Of a stretch of 64,000 bases of DNA, positions 26,796 through 36,604 are shown one piece after another. Source of the DNA: Bacteroidales bacterium UBA4345 (GTDB taxonomy: Bacteria > Bacteroidota > Bacteroidia > Bacteroidales > Paludibacteraceae). Each line of letters opens with the position of its first letter. Position 1 is the stretch's first letter. Location: contig DGTD01000042.1 in NCBI GenBank assembly GCA_002396385.1, forward strand, positions 25,761-89,760, written 5' to 3'. The notes under the pieces were generated by a model. The model made no database searches, was not told where the DNA came from, and was given only the letters and a program-made list of their open reading frames with translations. Both the position numbers and the translations under genes were made by a program.

Positions 26796-29700
26796 ATGGG
26801 ATTGGGTACAGTGAAAAACACTATATGGGCTTTGGGAATCGCATGCTTCCTGACGCCAGGCGATGGTTTCGCCCAAAAAAGAATGAACTTCGACAATTTT
26901 ACGACTTCCGACGGATTGAGTTCGAACTTGGTCTATTCGCTTGCCGAAGATTCACTCGGACATGTTTGGGTGGGTACCGACTTTGGCTTGAACTGTTTCG
27001 ATGGAACGGTTTTCAAATCGTACCCAAAGAAACAGTATCCGCAGTTGTACCGAAACGATATCAGCCATTTGGCTTGTCTGCCGTCCGGCCATGTTATGAT
27101 GGGTGGGGGGAATGGTTTTCTTGCGGTTTATGACGGTAAAATTGACCGTTTTTCCGACGTGGCACCTGCCAATTACGACTCCTCTTACCAGAAGACGGTT
27201 ACTTCCTTCTGTCTGTCTCAAACCAGCGGCCGCTTTTTAGCCGCCACTTCGAATGGTATTTACGAATTCTCCCACAAGCAGTACCGTTTCCTCCCGCAAG
27301 GCCCTCTCTACAAGAATACCGAGCCTTTTTCGATTGATGCGATATCGTCCGACACAAGGGGGCGTTATTGGATTCTAACAGGCGGCAGCATGGTTGTTTA
27401 CAGGGAAGATGGGAAAGAGGTTTTCAACCAGCCCATCGGAAACGACGAGCAGCATGCCATCATCTCCAGCATTTATCCGGTTTCGCCGAGTCTTATGGTC
27501 GCCTACGGCTTGGCCGACCGTCTTTCCTTTTACAGCATAGCCGCCAATGGCGAGGTGGGCTTCAGCCACCATGTTCTGCTCCCGTTCCGTAATGTGCGTA
27601 ATTTCGTCCGCGCCAAGAACGGGTCGTTCTGGTTTATTACCGATGGCGATGGGCTGTGGATGTCGAAAGGGGTGCCTACGCAGATGTCCGACTTCCAGAA
27701 AGTTCTGCCTTATGGTGCAAACGAAGAGGCGTTCAGTAAACTGTATGCGGTTATGGTCGATCGTTCCGGCGACTTGTGGGTGGGGTCCCAGAATTCGGGT
27801 TTGTGGCGTTTGCGCCTCAACCATAACAACGGCATTTTCACCGCAACCGAGTTGGGTCTGGCCAACTGTATGGCTACCGGGTTTGCCGATTTGAAAGACG
27901 GACGTCACTTGGTGGCCAGCGATGGAATCGGCATTTTTTCTTATTCCGACCATAATCCGACTCCGTTCCTTTATGGACCCTCTAACGGCTTGACCAACAA
28001 AAATGTCACTTCTGTACTGAACGACGGGTTGGGACGCATCTGGGTGACGACCTGGGGGGGCGGCCTCTATTCTTCGCCTACCGATAACATCCATTTCACC
28101 AACATACCGTTTACCGGCATCAATTCGCCAAGGTCTAACCTCTTCAGTGTTGTCCGCCTGGTTAACGGAGACTACTGGGTGTGTGCCGGTGGCGACGGCA
28201 TCTATGTGCTGCACAACGGGCAGTGGAGTCTCAAGCTGTTGCAGCACCCCAACTATGGCGATGCCCCCGACCGCTGGCCTTACTTTGTGGTGGAAGCCAG
28301 TTCGTCGCTTCTGTGGATATTTACCTCTACGACCGTCTGGATCGACAACAATGGCGTGGTGGCCCCTATCAAGGTTCATTACCATGGCTCTTCAAAAGAC
28401 CAGATGATTTCTATTCACGACGCCTGTTTTGTACCAAATTACGGGATTTTGGCGGCTACCAACAACGGGTTGCTCCTGTTCAAGGCCGACGGCTCGGCCT
28501 ATTCGAAACTCAACTACTGCCCCAGCAGCTATTTTTCTTCTGTGCTTCTTGCTGCCGACGGTGCTGTTTGGGCTTCGGGCACCGAGGGTATTGTCAAAGT
28601 TGACCTGAAAGCGCAGAAGTGTGTTTCTTACCCCTTCGATTTTAGTTCGAAAGGGCAGAACTATTTCAAAACACGCTCGAAAATTGTCGATTCCAACGGA
28701 AGAATCTATTTCGGTAACCGCGACGGTTTCTTCAGTTTCAATCCGAACACTTCGGTCATGGATATGGGCGTGGGCCATGTGGGCATTTCAAGGCTGCTCA
28801 TTAACGGCGAGCCTGTCACTTTTGACTATGAGGACGCTGCTGACCCCAATTCCGAGGTATTGGCCTTTTATGGTAAACACGAGTGTGGAAACTGGAAAAC
28901 ATATGGCAATGGCGGTGAGCTTAATCTTGGTTATGGCGAGACCAACCTCGACATCCAGTTCGATGTGGTCGATTTTAACGAGTGTTCCAGCCGTCTCTTC
29001 TACCGCCTGAACGGACTTTACGACTCGTGGACCATGGTGCCTGCCGATAAGAATTTCAATTTCTCCTACATCCCGTCCGGGTCCTACACTTTGGAACTGG
29101 CTATGCAGAGTGGGTTGGGGGCTGACTATAAAACACTCTATTCGCTCTCTATTCTGGTGTCGCCACCGTGGTGGGCCACTTGGTGGTTCCGGTTGTTGCT
29201 GCTCGCTCTTGTTGTCGGCCTCGTTTACCGGCGCTACCGTAATGTTGTGCGTGAGAAGATTGTATTGCAGGAAAAGGTGAACGAGCGTACGCTCGACCTT
29301 AAGACTAAAAACCAGCTGATTGAGAAGCGTAACTCGGAATTGAACCGCGTACTCAGCTATAAAGACAGGCTGATTGCTGTGGTGGCGCACGATTTGAAGA
29401 ATCCGATGTTTGCCATTGTGGGGGCTTTGGAAGGTCTGCTGAGGAAGGATGCGTCGATGAACCCTGAGGAAAGGCAAAAGGTGGTTGGCGACGTGTTGGG
29501 CAGCGCCCGCACCTTACAGACCGAAATGAGCAAGTTGCTCGCGTGGGCTACCTCTAGCCAAGACGATATCGAATACCGGCCTTCCAATACCGATTTGGCG
29601 CAAATTATCGACAGCGATCTGGCGCTGTTGAAGGCAACCGCCGATGGAAAGGGGGTTAAGGTGCTTTCCGAGGTCAATGTGCGTAACTATTGCTACATCG

Positions 29701-30956
29701 ATGCCCGTATGGTCAGCACCGTCATCCGCAACGTGGTAAGCAACAGTATCAAGTTCACTCCTTCTGGAAAGGCTGTCTCGCTGAAAGCCTGGCAGGAACA
29801 TGACAGGGCGAAAATACAGATTTCTGACCAGGGCGTGGGTATGACGGCCGAAAAGATTAAGGAGCTGCAAACCGAGGGCAGACATACTTCTACCGAGGGT
29901 ACACAGGGTGAGAAAGGTACCGGTTTGGGTGTGGCCATTGTCCGTGACTATGTGCTGCAAAACAACGGTACGTTCAACATCGAGAGCACGCTGGGCGTGG
30001 GCACCACCACTACCATCACACTGCCGCTTACCGACGTTGAACTGGTTGAAAGCCAGTTGTCGCCTGTTAAGACTGTGCCCGATTTCGAGGTCGATACCGA
30101 ACTCATGTCTGGCAATACGGTTCTTGTGGTGGACGACGATCCGCTCATCTGCCAGAATATTAAGAATATGCTCGACGCCTATGTCAGTGTGTTGGTGGCC
30201 AACAACGGAAGGCAGGCGCTTGAGCTGATGGCACAGAATGCCATCGACATTGTGGTCAGCGATGTGGAAATGCCGGTAATGAATGGTATTGATATGAGTA
30301 TCGAGCTCTCGAAAAACGAGGCCCTCAACTATATCCCTATCCTGTTCCTTTCGGCCAAGAGTTCGGAGAGTGACAGGCTGCTTGGTCTGCTGACTGGCGC
30401 TATCGACTACATACCGAAGCCGTTCAGCCAGAACGAACTCCTCATTAAGTTGAACAACATCTTGTCGCTCCGTCAGAAACAACAGCAGCGTCTGTTGTCG
30501 GAACACATTGCGAACACCACCAGTGTGGGGGCTGACGATCATAGTGAAGCCGATGCTGATGTTGGGGACGATGCCCAGACTGCTGACCCAGTCGCTGAAG
30601 GTAGCCCTGTGGTAGATGGGCAGAAACAGGAGCAGATTAATCCGCTTTTGCGCGAAATGCTCGATGTCATCGAAAAACACTATACCGACAATACCTATTC
30701 GGTTGAGCGTTTGGCCGACGATATGTGTATGACTAAAATCACCCTCTACCGACGGGTGAAGACCCTCTCAGGGCAGACTCCGGTCGAACTGCTCAACGAA
30801 TTCCGGTTGCAGAAGGCTATGGCGTTGTTGAAAGAGGGTAACATACAGGTGGGCGATGTGGCCTTCCAGGTCGGTTTCTCCGACCCGGCCTATTTTACCC
30901 GCCGGTTCCGCCATTTCTTTAATTTCCCGCCAAGTGCTGTAAAACCAAACAAATAG
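26796..30956 (+). CDS. hybrid two-component system protein (sensor, histidine kinase, receiver, AraC regulator in one chain)
   Basis: A 1386-residue HTCS regulator. A signal peptide (to about 26) is followed by a periplasmic two-component propeller domain (about 30-690) with repeats such as DSLGHVWVGTDFGL, GRIWVTTWGGGLY and RSGDLWVGSQNSGLW, then a Y_Y_Y domain and a transmembrane helix near 800-818. The kinase has the phospho-acceptor His in VVAHDLKNPMF near 865, N-box NVVSNSIKFTPSGK and G-boxes DQGVGMT and GTGLGVAI. The receiver phospho-Asp is in VVSDVEMPVMNG. An AraC-type DNA-binding domain ends the protein (ITLYRRVKTLSGQTP). In Bacteroidota such proteins bind glycan oligomers and switch on nearby glycan-use genes; here the candidate target is the adjacent GH30 gene. 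Confidence 0.93.
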   Translation: MGLGTVKNTIWALGIACFLTPGDGFAQKRMNFDNFTTSDGLSSNLVYSLAEDSLGHVWVGTDFGLNCFDGTVFKSYPKKQYPQLYRNDISHLACLPSGHVMMGGGNGFLAVYDGKIDRFSDVAPANYDSSYQKTVTSFCLSQTSGRFLAATSNGIYEFSHKQYRFLPQGPLYKNTEPFSIDAISSDTRGRYWILTGGSMVVYREDGKEVFNQPIGNDEQHAIISSIYPVSPSLMVAYGLADRLSFYSIAANGEVGFSHHVLLPFRNVRNFVRAKNGSFWFITDGDGLWMSKGVPTQMSDFQKVLPYGANEEAFSKLYAVMVDRSGDLWVGSQNSGLWRLRLNHNNGIFTATELGLANCMATGFADLKDGRHLVASDGIGIFSYSDHNPTPFLYGPSNGLTNKNVTSVLNDGLGRIWVTTWGGGLYSSPTDNIHFTNIPFTGINSPRSNLFSVVRLVNGDYWVCAGGDGIYVLHNGQWSLKLLQHPNYGDAPDRWPYFVVEASSSLLWIFTSTTVWIDNNGVVAPIKVHYHGSSKDQMISIHDACFVPNYGILAATNNGLLLFKADGSAYSKLNYCPSSYFSSVLLAADGAVWASGTEGIVKVDLKAQKCVSYPFDFSSKGQNYFKTRSKIVDSNGRIYFGNRDGFFSFNPNTSVMDMGVGHVGISRLLINGEPVTFDYEDAADPNSEVLAFYGKHECGNWKTYGNGGELNLGYGETNLDIQFDVVDFNECSSRLFYRLNGLYDSWTMVPADKNFNFSYIPSGSYTLELAMQSGLGADYKTLYSLSILVSPPWWATWWFRLLLLALVVGLVYRRYRNVVREKIVLQEKVNERTLDLKTKNQLIEKRNSELNRVLSYKDRLIAVVAHDLKNPMFAIVGALEGLLRKDASMNPEERQKVVGDVLGSARTLQTEMSKLLAWATSSQDDIEYRPSNTDLAQIIDSDLALLKATADGKGVKVLSEVNVRNYCYIDARMVSTVIRNVVSNSIKFTPSGKAVSLKAWQEHDRAKIQISDQGVGMTAEKIKELQTEGRHTSTEGTQGEKGTGLGVAIVRDYVLQNNGTFNIESTLGVGTTTTITLPLTDVELVESQLSPVKTVPDFEVDTELMSGNTVLVVDDDPLICQNIKNMLDAYVSVLVANNGRQALELMAQNAIDIVVSDVEMPVMNGIDMSIELSKNEALNYIPILFLSAKSSESDRLLGLLTGAIDYIPKPFSQNELLIKLNNILSLRQKQQQRLLSEHIANTTSVGADDHSEADADVGDDAQTADPVAEGSPVVDGQKQEQINPLLREMLDVIEKHYTDNTYSVERLADDMCMTKITLYRRVKTLSGQTPVELLNEFRLQKAMALLKEGNIQVGDVAFQVGFSDPAYFTRRFRHFFNFPPSAVKPNK

Positions 30957-31019
30957 GCGTATTTGGAAAAATATTTCACTATTGGTTGAAAAAAATGTAC
31001 AATTCTTCTGAAAGTTTAT

Positions 31020-31027
31020 TATATTTG
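31020..31027 (+). promoter_or_regulatory. candidate -7 promoter element for the GH30 gene
   Basis: TATATTTG fits TAnnTTTG and lies 73 bp before the ATG. No good TTTG -33 element is at the right distance, which would suit an activator-dependent promoter. Confidence 0.35.
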
Positions 31028-31099
31028 AGGCAGTTACCCCAATTAGTGCTTTTGAGGGTAAGTTTGTTGATTGTCTAGTAACACTAAGATTTGAGCTAC

Positions 31100-33802
31100 A
31101 TGAACCGTTTTGCTGACATATTGAGAAATAGGTTGCTGCTGTGTCTGCCCTTGGCGGCAGTTGTGGCGGACAACGCTTTTGGCGCCACGGTGAGTGTCTA
31201 TCCCGATAAGGTCGGTCAAACCGTAGGCGGTATTGGCGGCGGTATTGTTTATTATCAAGACTGGTTGACCAATCATCCGAACCGTGAGGCTGTTTACGAT
31301 ACTTTGTTTAACGGCTTGGGCATTTCGTGCCTGCGCATGGGCAACTGGGCTGTTGAAGACAATGCCGACGATAACCTTATCGCTTCCAACGACGCCATTA
31401 TTTATAAAGCCGCCAAAGAGTATTGTGGCGACAAATTACCCGTTTTAATGACTTCCTGGTCGGCTCCGGCCTATCTGAAGGCGAACAACAGCCGTCACGG
31501 CTCTAACAACTGGGCCAAAGGTACGCTCAAGAAGGAGAACGGACAGTTTGTATACGACAAGTACGGGCAGTGGTGGGCCGAATCGCTGGGCCGTTACCAC
31601 AAACTTGGTGTGTTCCCCGACTTTATCTCCATTCAGAACGAGCCCGACTGTGACCAGCCCGATTACGACTGCATGGTGCTGAACCCTACCGAAACGTACG
31701 ACGTGGCCGGCTATGGAAAGGCGTTGTCGGCGGTCAGCGCGCAGGTCCGGAAAATGCCGAATGCTCCGAAGATGATCGGTGCCGACAACATCGGCATCGG
31801 ATGGAACCAGACACAAGACTATGTGAACAACCTCGACAGGAAGTTGCTCGACGGATACTCTTTCCACTACTACCACAGTGGCAAGAACGACCATTCCGAC
31901 CGCTACAGCTATCCGAACGATTTCATCGAGTCGATGAAGGGGCTGGCTAACGATCTTAAGGACAAACCCATGTTTATGACCGAGAATTCGGCTTTACGCG
32001 AGTCTGTTCCGATGGATGCCGTTTATACCGCCTGGTTTATTGCGAATGCTTTCAACATCAACAGGGTCCAATACTATTTCCACTGGAACCTCATTTGGGG
32101 CGATGGTGGCGAAACCTGCATCAATCTGCAGAAGTGGGACTCTACCTATAAGCAGCCATGGAATGGCGGTTTCCGTACACAACCGACCTATCACGGGCTG
32201 AGGCATTTCTCGAAGTTTGTCCGCCCGGGTATGCAGTTGATCGACACGTGGGCGTCGTCCAACCAGATGACGACCTGCGGTTTCAAGGCGGCCGACGGCT
32301 CTGCCTATACGCTCATATTCATCAACCAGGGCAATACCGAGCAGACTGTTTCGCACGACCTGCCGGTCAACGATGTCAATTTCGATTCGAGAGTGGTGCT
32401 GACGGCTGCCGATAAGGATATCTACAGTCAGGATTTGGGTGCCTACCAGGGTTCGGTCACCATGCCGGCCCACAGTGTGGTCACCATCGTATACGAGAAA
32501 GCGCATGCCAATGTGTCGCCTTATGTTTTCAAGTTCGACCCTGCTACAAACAACGGTCATTGGACCAATCCGGCTAACTGGAATACGGGTTGCAAGCCTT
32601 GGCCTACCGACTCGCTTGTCCTTTTCGACGGCGAATGCAAGCTCAGCAAGTTCAACCATAAGGCCCCTATTGTGGTGCTGAACAGCGCGCTGTTCAGTCT
32701 GCTTGGCGACGTCTCTGTCGACAGCACTATACACATGCACGGCGGTGCCTTGAAACTGCACACCGACAGTACCAGTTACGCCCTGCGCGGCAGTGGCATC
32801 TCGGTCGAACAGCCGTCTACCGTTATTGTTGCCGACAAGGGTAGCAGTCTATACTTGTACGACGAGTTGTACGGCTCGGCTTCGTTAAACAAGGTGGGTG
32901 GTGGTGTGCTCGACCTCTACACAACCAACCGCGACTTCTCGGGCACCTGGTATGCCCGCGACGGAATCATTGTAGCCAATGCTGCCGATGCACTCGGTTC
33001 GGGCAATGTGGAAGTGGCCGGTGCCGGACTGTTGCAGGTCAACTTCCCGTGTGCCCTGAACAACCTGCGTTTGGAACACGACTCCACACTTCTGTTGAAC
33101 GACACGCTTAGCGTTGTTAACGCATATTTCGATGAAATGACCATTCCGAACGGAAAATACACCAAGGAAGACTTCCCGAACTATATCATGGGCGACGGTG
33201 TGCTGGTGGTTGAGCATCCTTATCCGGTGCTGTTCAAACAAGATGGTGGCGACAGCGTGCAGGTGGTCGGCATCGATTCGGCTATTGTGTCCATTTCTTA
33301 CACGTGGGAGAATGCCGAAACTGTCGATGTTGATTGGAATCCGCACCAGCCAGACGGCATCAATGTCGAGATAGCCGAGTGGAACAAGACGGTGTCGTTC
33401 GATGGGAAGCCGACTGAGGTGGGCGAGTTCGTTTACCACATAGCTACCGTCAGCATCGAAGACAGCATCTTCGTTAAAACGGGTATGATTAAGGTGCTCG
33501 ATTCGCTTGTCTCCCACACCAGTGTCCGCTTGGCGGCTGTCACTGGGTTGGCGGCGAAAGTGGTGCCTGCGTCGGTTAATTGCGGTGAAACGGCCCATTT
33601 GTTGCTAACTGCCCCAGCGGTTGCCAGAGCCCGTGTGGCTGTTTTAAGCGCCTCAGGTCTAAAGATGGCGGAATTTGATGCTGATATCGTCGGCGGTGCC
33701 AATCGTGTCGTGTTGCCGCTTAGCGGCCTCTCAGCGGGTGTTTATCTGGTGAAGGTCTGCGTGGCTGACGAGGTTCAAGTATTAAAAGTTCAGATTAAGT
33801 AA
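31100..33802 (+). CDS. secreted glycoside hydrolase family 30 enzyme with type IX sorting domain
   Basis: A 900-residue exported glycanase. After a signal peptide comes a GH30 (beta/alpha)8 domain with acid/base Glu181 in ISIQNEPDC and nucleophile Glu295 in MFMTENSAL, followed by the small beta domain. The shape is closest to GH30 glucuronoxylanases, so xylan is the likely but unproved substrate. A region near 500-650 resembles autotransporter-associated beta-strand repeats (GGGVLDLYTTNRDFSGTW). The C-terminus, with LSGLSAGVYLVKV and a final VLKVQIK, is a type A sorting domain for the type IX secretion system. It follows the HTCS gene and is followed by a strong terminator. Confidence 0.88.
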   Translation: MNRFADILRNRLLLCLPLAAVVADNAFGATVSVYPDKVGQTVGGIGGGIVYYQDWLTNHPNREAVYDTLFNGLGISCLRMGNWAVEDNADDNLIASNDAIIYKAAKEYCGDKLPVLMTSWSAPAYLKANNSRHGSNNWAKGTLKKENGQFVYDKYGQWWAESLGRYHKLGVFPDFISIQNEPDCDQPDYDCMVLNPTETYDVAGYGKALSAVSAQVRKMPNAPKMIGADNIGIGWNQTQDYVNNLDRKLLDGYSFHYYHSGKNDHSDRYSYPNDFIESMKGLANDLKDKPMFMTENSALRESVPMDAVYTAWFIANAFNINRVQYYFHWNLIWGDGGETCINLQKWDSTYKQPWNGGFRTQPTYHGLRHFSKFVRPGMQLIDTWASSNQMTTCGFKAADGSAYTLIFINQGNTEQTVSHDLPVNDVNFDSRVVLTAADKDIYSQDLGAYQGSVTMPAHSVVTIVYEKAHANVSPYVFKFDPATNNGHWTNPANWNTGCKPWPTDSLVLFDGECKLSKFNHKAPIVVLNSALFSLLGDVSVDSTIHMHGGALKLHTDSTSYALRGSGISVEQPSTVIVADKGSSLYLYDELYGSASLNKVGGGVLDLYTTNRDFSGTWYARDGIIVANAADALGSGNVEVAGAGLLQVNFPCALNNLRLEHDSTLLLNDTLSVVNAYFDEMTIPNGKYTKEDFPNYIMGDGVLVVEHPYPVLFKQDGGDSVQVVGIDSAIVSISYTWENAETVDVDWNPHQPDGINVEIAEWNKTVSFDGKPTEVGEFVYHIATVSIEDSIFVKTGMIKVLDSLVSHTSVRLAAVTGLAAKVVPASVNCGETAHLLLTAPAVARARVAVLSASGLKMAEFDADIVGGANRVVLPLSGLSAGVYLVKVCVADEVQVLKVQIK

Positions 33803-33829
33803 ATACGTTTTAATGTAGGGTTACACACT

Positions 33830-33872
33830 AGCAGGTGGTTACCAGTATCTTTGGGTACCACCTGCTTTTTTT
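33830..33872 (+). terminator. intrinsic terminator after the GH30 gene
   Basis: Stem AGCAGGTGGT (33830-33839) with ACCACCTGCT (33857-33866), then a T run. Confidence 0.85.
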
Positions 33873-33894
33873 GTGCCTTGTCCGTTTCGCCTTA

Positions 33895-34830
33895 AAGCTT
33901 TAGTTCCGCCAAGTCAGTTAGGCTGGAAGCCTATACCTCGGTTAGCCAACGGTCTCCCCAGCGTAAAGTACCAGTTTGGAGTGTGCCATCGGTCTTCCAG
34001 TTTGTAAACCCATCAAGTCCGTTAGGCTGGAAGCCTATACCTCGATAACCGGGGTCTTCAGCCCTCGGTATATGTAGCTCCCGGACCTCTGCCTGGAAGG
34101 CAGTACCTCGTAGTCTAGCCATTAGCGCCGTGCCCCAAGGTACAGCCCTCCAGGCTGCCTAGTAGCCGCCAGTTCTCCGTGGGCTGCACCCACGGTTACA
34201 AAAAGTACAGCCCTCCAGGCTGTGCGGCTACGTGGATTTGTGTCAGTCCATGCCAGTCGTTCAGGCTGTAAGCCTGTATCTCGATAACCGGGGGCTTCAG
34301 CCCTCGGTAGGTACCTCCCCCGTCCTCTGCCTGGAAGGCAGTACCTCTCAGTCTTTCCATCAGCGCCGTTCCCCAAGGTACAGCCCTCCAGGCTGCCTAG
34401 TAGCCGCCAGCTCTCCGTGGGCTGCACCCACGGTTACAAAAGTACAGCCCTCCAGGCTGTGCGGCTACATGTAGCCGTGTTAGCCTATGCAAGTTAGGCT
34501 GTAAGCCTGTATCTCGATAACCGGGGGCTTCAGCCCTCGGTATATGCCATCCCGAACCTCTGCCTGGAAGGCAGTACCTCGTAGCCTAGCCATCAGCGCC
34601 GTGCCCAAGGTACAGCCCTCCAGGCTGCCTAGTAGCCGCCAGCTCTCCGTGGGTTGCACCCACGGTTACAAAAAGTACAGCCTTCCAGGCTGTGCGGCTA
34701 CATGTAGCCGTGTTAGCTTATACAAGTCCGTTAGGCAGCAGGCCTATACCTCGATAACCGGGGGCTTCAGCCCTCGGTATATGCAGCTCCCGACCTCTGC
34801 CTGGAAGGCAGTACCTCGCAACCACTAATT
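33895..34830. repeat. modular hairpin repeat array, left copy
   Basis: About 0.9 kb built from recurring short hairpins: AGGCTGGAAGCCT, CAGCCCTCCAGGCTG, CCGTGGGCTGCACCCACGG, CCGGGGGCTTCAGCCCTCGG and CTGCCTGGAAGGCAG. The composite unit recurs with starts near 34137, 34375 and 34607 (about 235 bp). The first unit also has an extra block (CCCCAGCGTAAAGTACCAG) that the right-hand array carries in every unit. Reading frames across it are repeats in all frames and not genes. It lies just upstream of hsdM. Confidence 0.85.
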
Positions 34831-34962
34831 GTGTAGCAGGAGACCTATCCATCGGGAAACAGCGGGCCCGCCTCCGCTCGATTTTGGGCCCCTCCGCCCA
34901 CTTTTTCTCCCCCTTCCGCCTTGCCGAAAGGGCTTTTTTTGCTAAATTTATCGTTTTGGCAC

Positions 34963-34980
34963 AGTCCGTTTGGACGGACT
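34963..34980. promoter_or_regulatory. inverted repeat upstream of hsdM, possible operator
   Basis: AGTCCG-TTTGGA-CGGACT, centred 40 bp before the hsdM start in the only non-repeat DNA (34831-35011) between the hairpin array and hsdM. It could be a regulator site or a leader hairpin. Confidence 0.4.
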
Positions 34981-35011
34981 AGTCTACTTTTTGTATAACA
35001 TGTGATTTTAT

Positions 35012-36511
35012 ATGATAACCGGAGAAATTAAAAACCGAATCGACAAAATTTGGGACACGTTCTGGACGGGAGGCATCACCAACTCGCTCACCGTGCTCGA
35101 ACAGATGACCTACCTCTTCTTTATGAAGATGCTGGACGATGCCCAGCTGAAGAAGGAGGCCAACGCTATGACTTTGGGCGTTGCCAAAATTAAGGATCCC
35201 GTCTTCAAGGAGGGCAACTGGCTGAACCCCGACACCCAGAAGGAAATACCGTACGAGAAACTGCGCTGGCACTTTTTCAAGAACGAGGAAAGCGCCCGTA
35301 TGTTCGATATTGTCCGCAACGATGCCTTCTCCTTTATCAAGAACATGAACACTGGTGCCGAGTCGGCCTACAGCCGTTTTATGAAAGATGCCGTCTTCTT
35401 GTTGCAGAGCCCGAAAACCCTGCAGCAACTGGTCGACGACATCGATTCCATCGATATGAACAACCGCGACACCATGGGCGACGTCTACGAGTATATGCTC
35501 GGTAAAATGGCGGCCAGTGGCAACAACGGCCAGTTCAGAACGCCGCGCCACATCATCCGCATGATTGTGGAGCTGATGCGCCCTAGCCTGAAGGATGTGA
35601 TGTGCGACCCTGCCATGGGTAGCGCCGGCTTCGTGGTAGAAACGGCCAAATATATTAAAGAGGTCTACGGCTCTGACCTGATGAAGAAAGAGAACGCCGA
35701 ACATTACCGCAACGGTATGTTCAGCGGTTTCGATACCGACACCACCATGCTGCGCATAGGTGCCATGAACCTGATGCTGCACGGAGTGGACAACCCCAAC
35801 GTGAAGTGGCAGAACTCGCTCTCGGCCGACAATACCGAGTCGGTCAGCTACTCGCTCATATTGGCCAATCCGCCGTTTGCGGGCAGTGTCGACAAGACCG
35901 ACATCGCCAGCTCGCTCACCGCCATAGCCAGTACCACCAAAACCGAGTTGCTGTTCCTCAGCCTGTTTGTGCGTATGCTGCAGTTGGGCGGCCGTTGTGC
36001 CAGCATTGTGCCCGACGGCGTTTTGTTCGGCGGTTCCACCGCCCACAAGGCCATCCGCCAGGAGATTGTCGACCACCAGCGCCTGCAGGCGGTCATCTCC
36101 ATGCCGAGCGGCGTGTTCCAGCCCTATTCGGGCGTTTCCACCGCCATTTTGGTTTTCACGAAGACCGACAACGGCGGTACCGACCATGTCTGGTTCTACG
36201 ACATGACGGCCGACGGTTTCAGCCTCGACCAGAAGCGCACCGAGGTGAAGGAAAACGACATCCCCGACGTGGTGGCCCGCTTCCACAACCCCGACGGCGA
36301 GAAAGCCCGCACCCGCAAAGACAAATCGTTTCTGGTGCCGGTGGAGGAAATCCGCCAGAACGGCTACGACCTCTCCATCAACAAGTACAAGGAGGTTGAG
36401 CGCGAAGAAGTGCACTACGAGGCGCCCGAGGTCATTTTTGGCGAGATTGAGGGGCTGGTCGGCAACATTCAGTCTGCTTTGGCCGATTTCAAGGAAAAAT
36501 ACTTGGGCTAA
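35012..36511 (+). CDS. hsdM: type I restriction-modification system methyltransferase subunit HsdM
   Basis: A 499-residue N6-adenine DNA methyltransferase. It has the N-terminal helical HsdM domain (ITGEIKNRIDKIWDTFWTGG), SAM-binding DPAMGSAGF near 198-206 and the catalytic NPPF motif near 284-288. The C-terminal part (NGYDLSINKYKEVE) is typical of HsdM. Base composition is clearly GC-richer than the hsdS-to-ATPase segment that follows, as is hsdR. It is the first gene of the locus, reading away from the left hairpin array. Confidence 0.95.
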   Translation: MITGEIKNRIDKIWDTFWTGGITNSLTVLEQMTYLFFMKMLDDAQLKKEANAMTLGVAKIKDPVFKEGNWLNPDTQKEIPYEKLRWHFFKNEESARMFDIVRNDAFSFIKNMNTGAESAYSRFMKDAVFLLQSPKTLQQLVDDIDSIDMNNRDTMGDVYEYMLGKMAASGNNGQFRTPRHIIRMIVELMRPSLKDVMCDPAMGSAGFVVETAKYIKEVYGSDLMKKENAEHYRNGMFSGFDTDTTMLRIGAMNLMLHGVDNPNVKWQNSLSADNTESVSYSLILANPPFAGSVDKTDIASSLTAIASTTKTELLFLSLFVRMLQLGGRCASIVPDGVLFGGSTAHKAIRQEIVDHQRLQAVISMPSGVFQPYSGVSTAILVFTKTDNGGTDHVWFYDMTADGFSLDQKRTEVKENDIPDVVARFHNPDGEKARTRKDKSFLVPVEEIRQNGYDLSINKYKEVEREEVHYEAPEVIFGEIEGLVGNIQSALADFKEKYLG

Positions 36512-36512
36512 G

Positions 36513-36534
36513 TTCGGCAGACGCGTCTGCCGAA
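36513..36534. repeat. perfect 22-bp palindrome after hsdM
   Basis: Half-site TTCGGCAGACG followed directly by its reverse complement, beginning 1 bp after the hsdM stop. A near-copy lies inside the next small gene (36685-36706). Confidence 0.85.
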
Positions 36535-36564
36535 TTATAGATAACTGACATTTAGTTGATTATA

Positions 36565-36591
36565 AAAACGTTCGCCATTGGCGAACGTTTT
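36565..36591 (+). terminator. hairpin between hsdM and the small hsd-linked gene
   Basis: A perfect 12-bp stem (36565-36576 with 36580-36591), loop ATT, ending GTTTTAAAA. It may be a weak terminator or attenuator that sets the ratio of methylase to downstream products. Confidence 0.5.
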
Positions 36592-36604
36592 AAAACCGCA
36601 ATTC

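Noticed and set aside
29514..30680. A 388-residue leftward frame within the hybrid two-component gene
   Set aside because: It lies opposite the kinase, receiver and AraC domains, which are clearly coding on the other strand.
33931..34828. Several short frames within the hairpin arrays (also 43302-44674)
   Set aside because: They translate the DNA repeat units in different frames; repetition of DNA modules, not protein, explains them.
34979..36415. A 478-residue leftward frame inside hsdM
   Set aside because: Antisense to HsdM, low complexity in His and Val, no domain or operon context.
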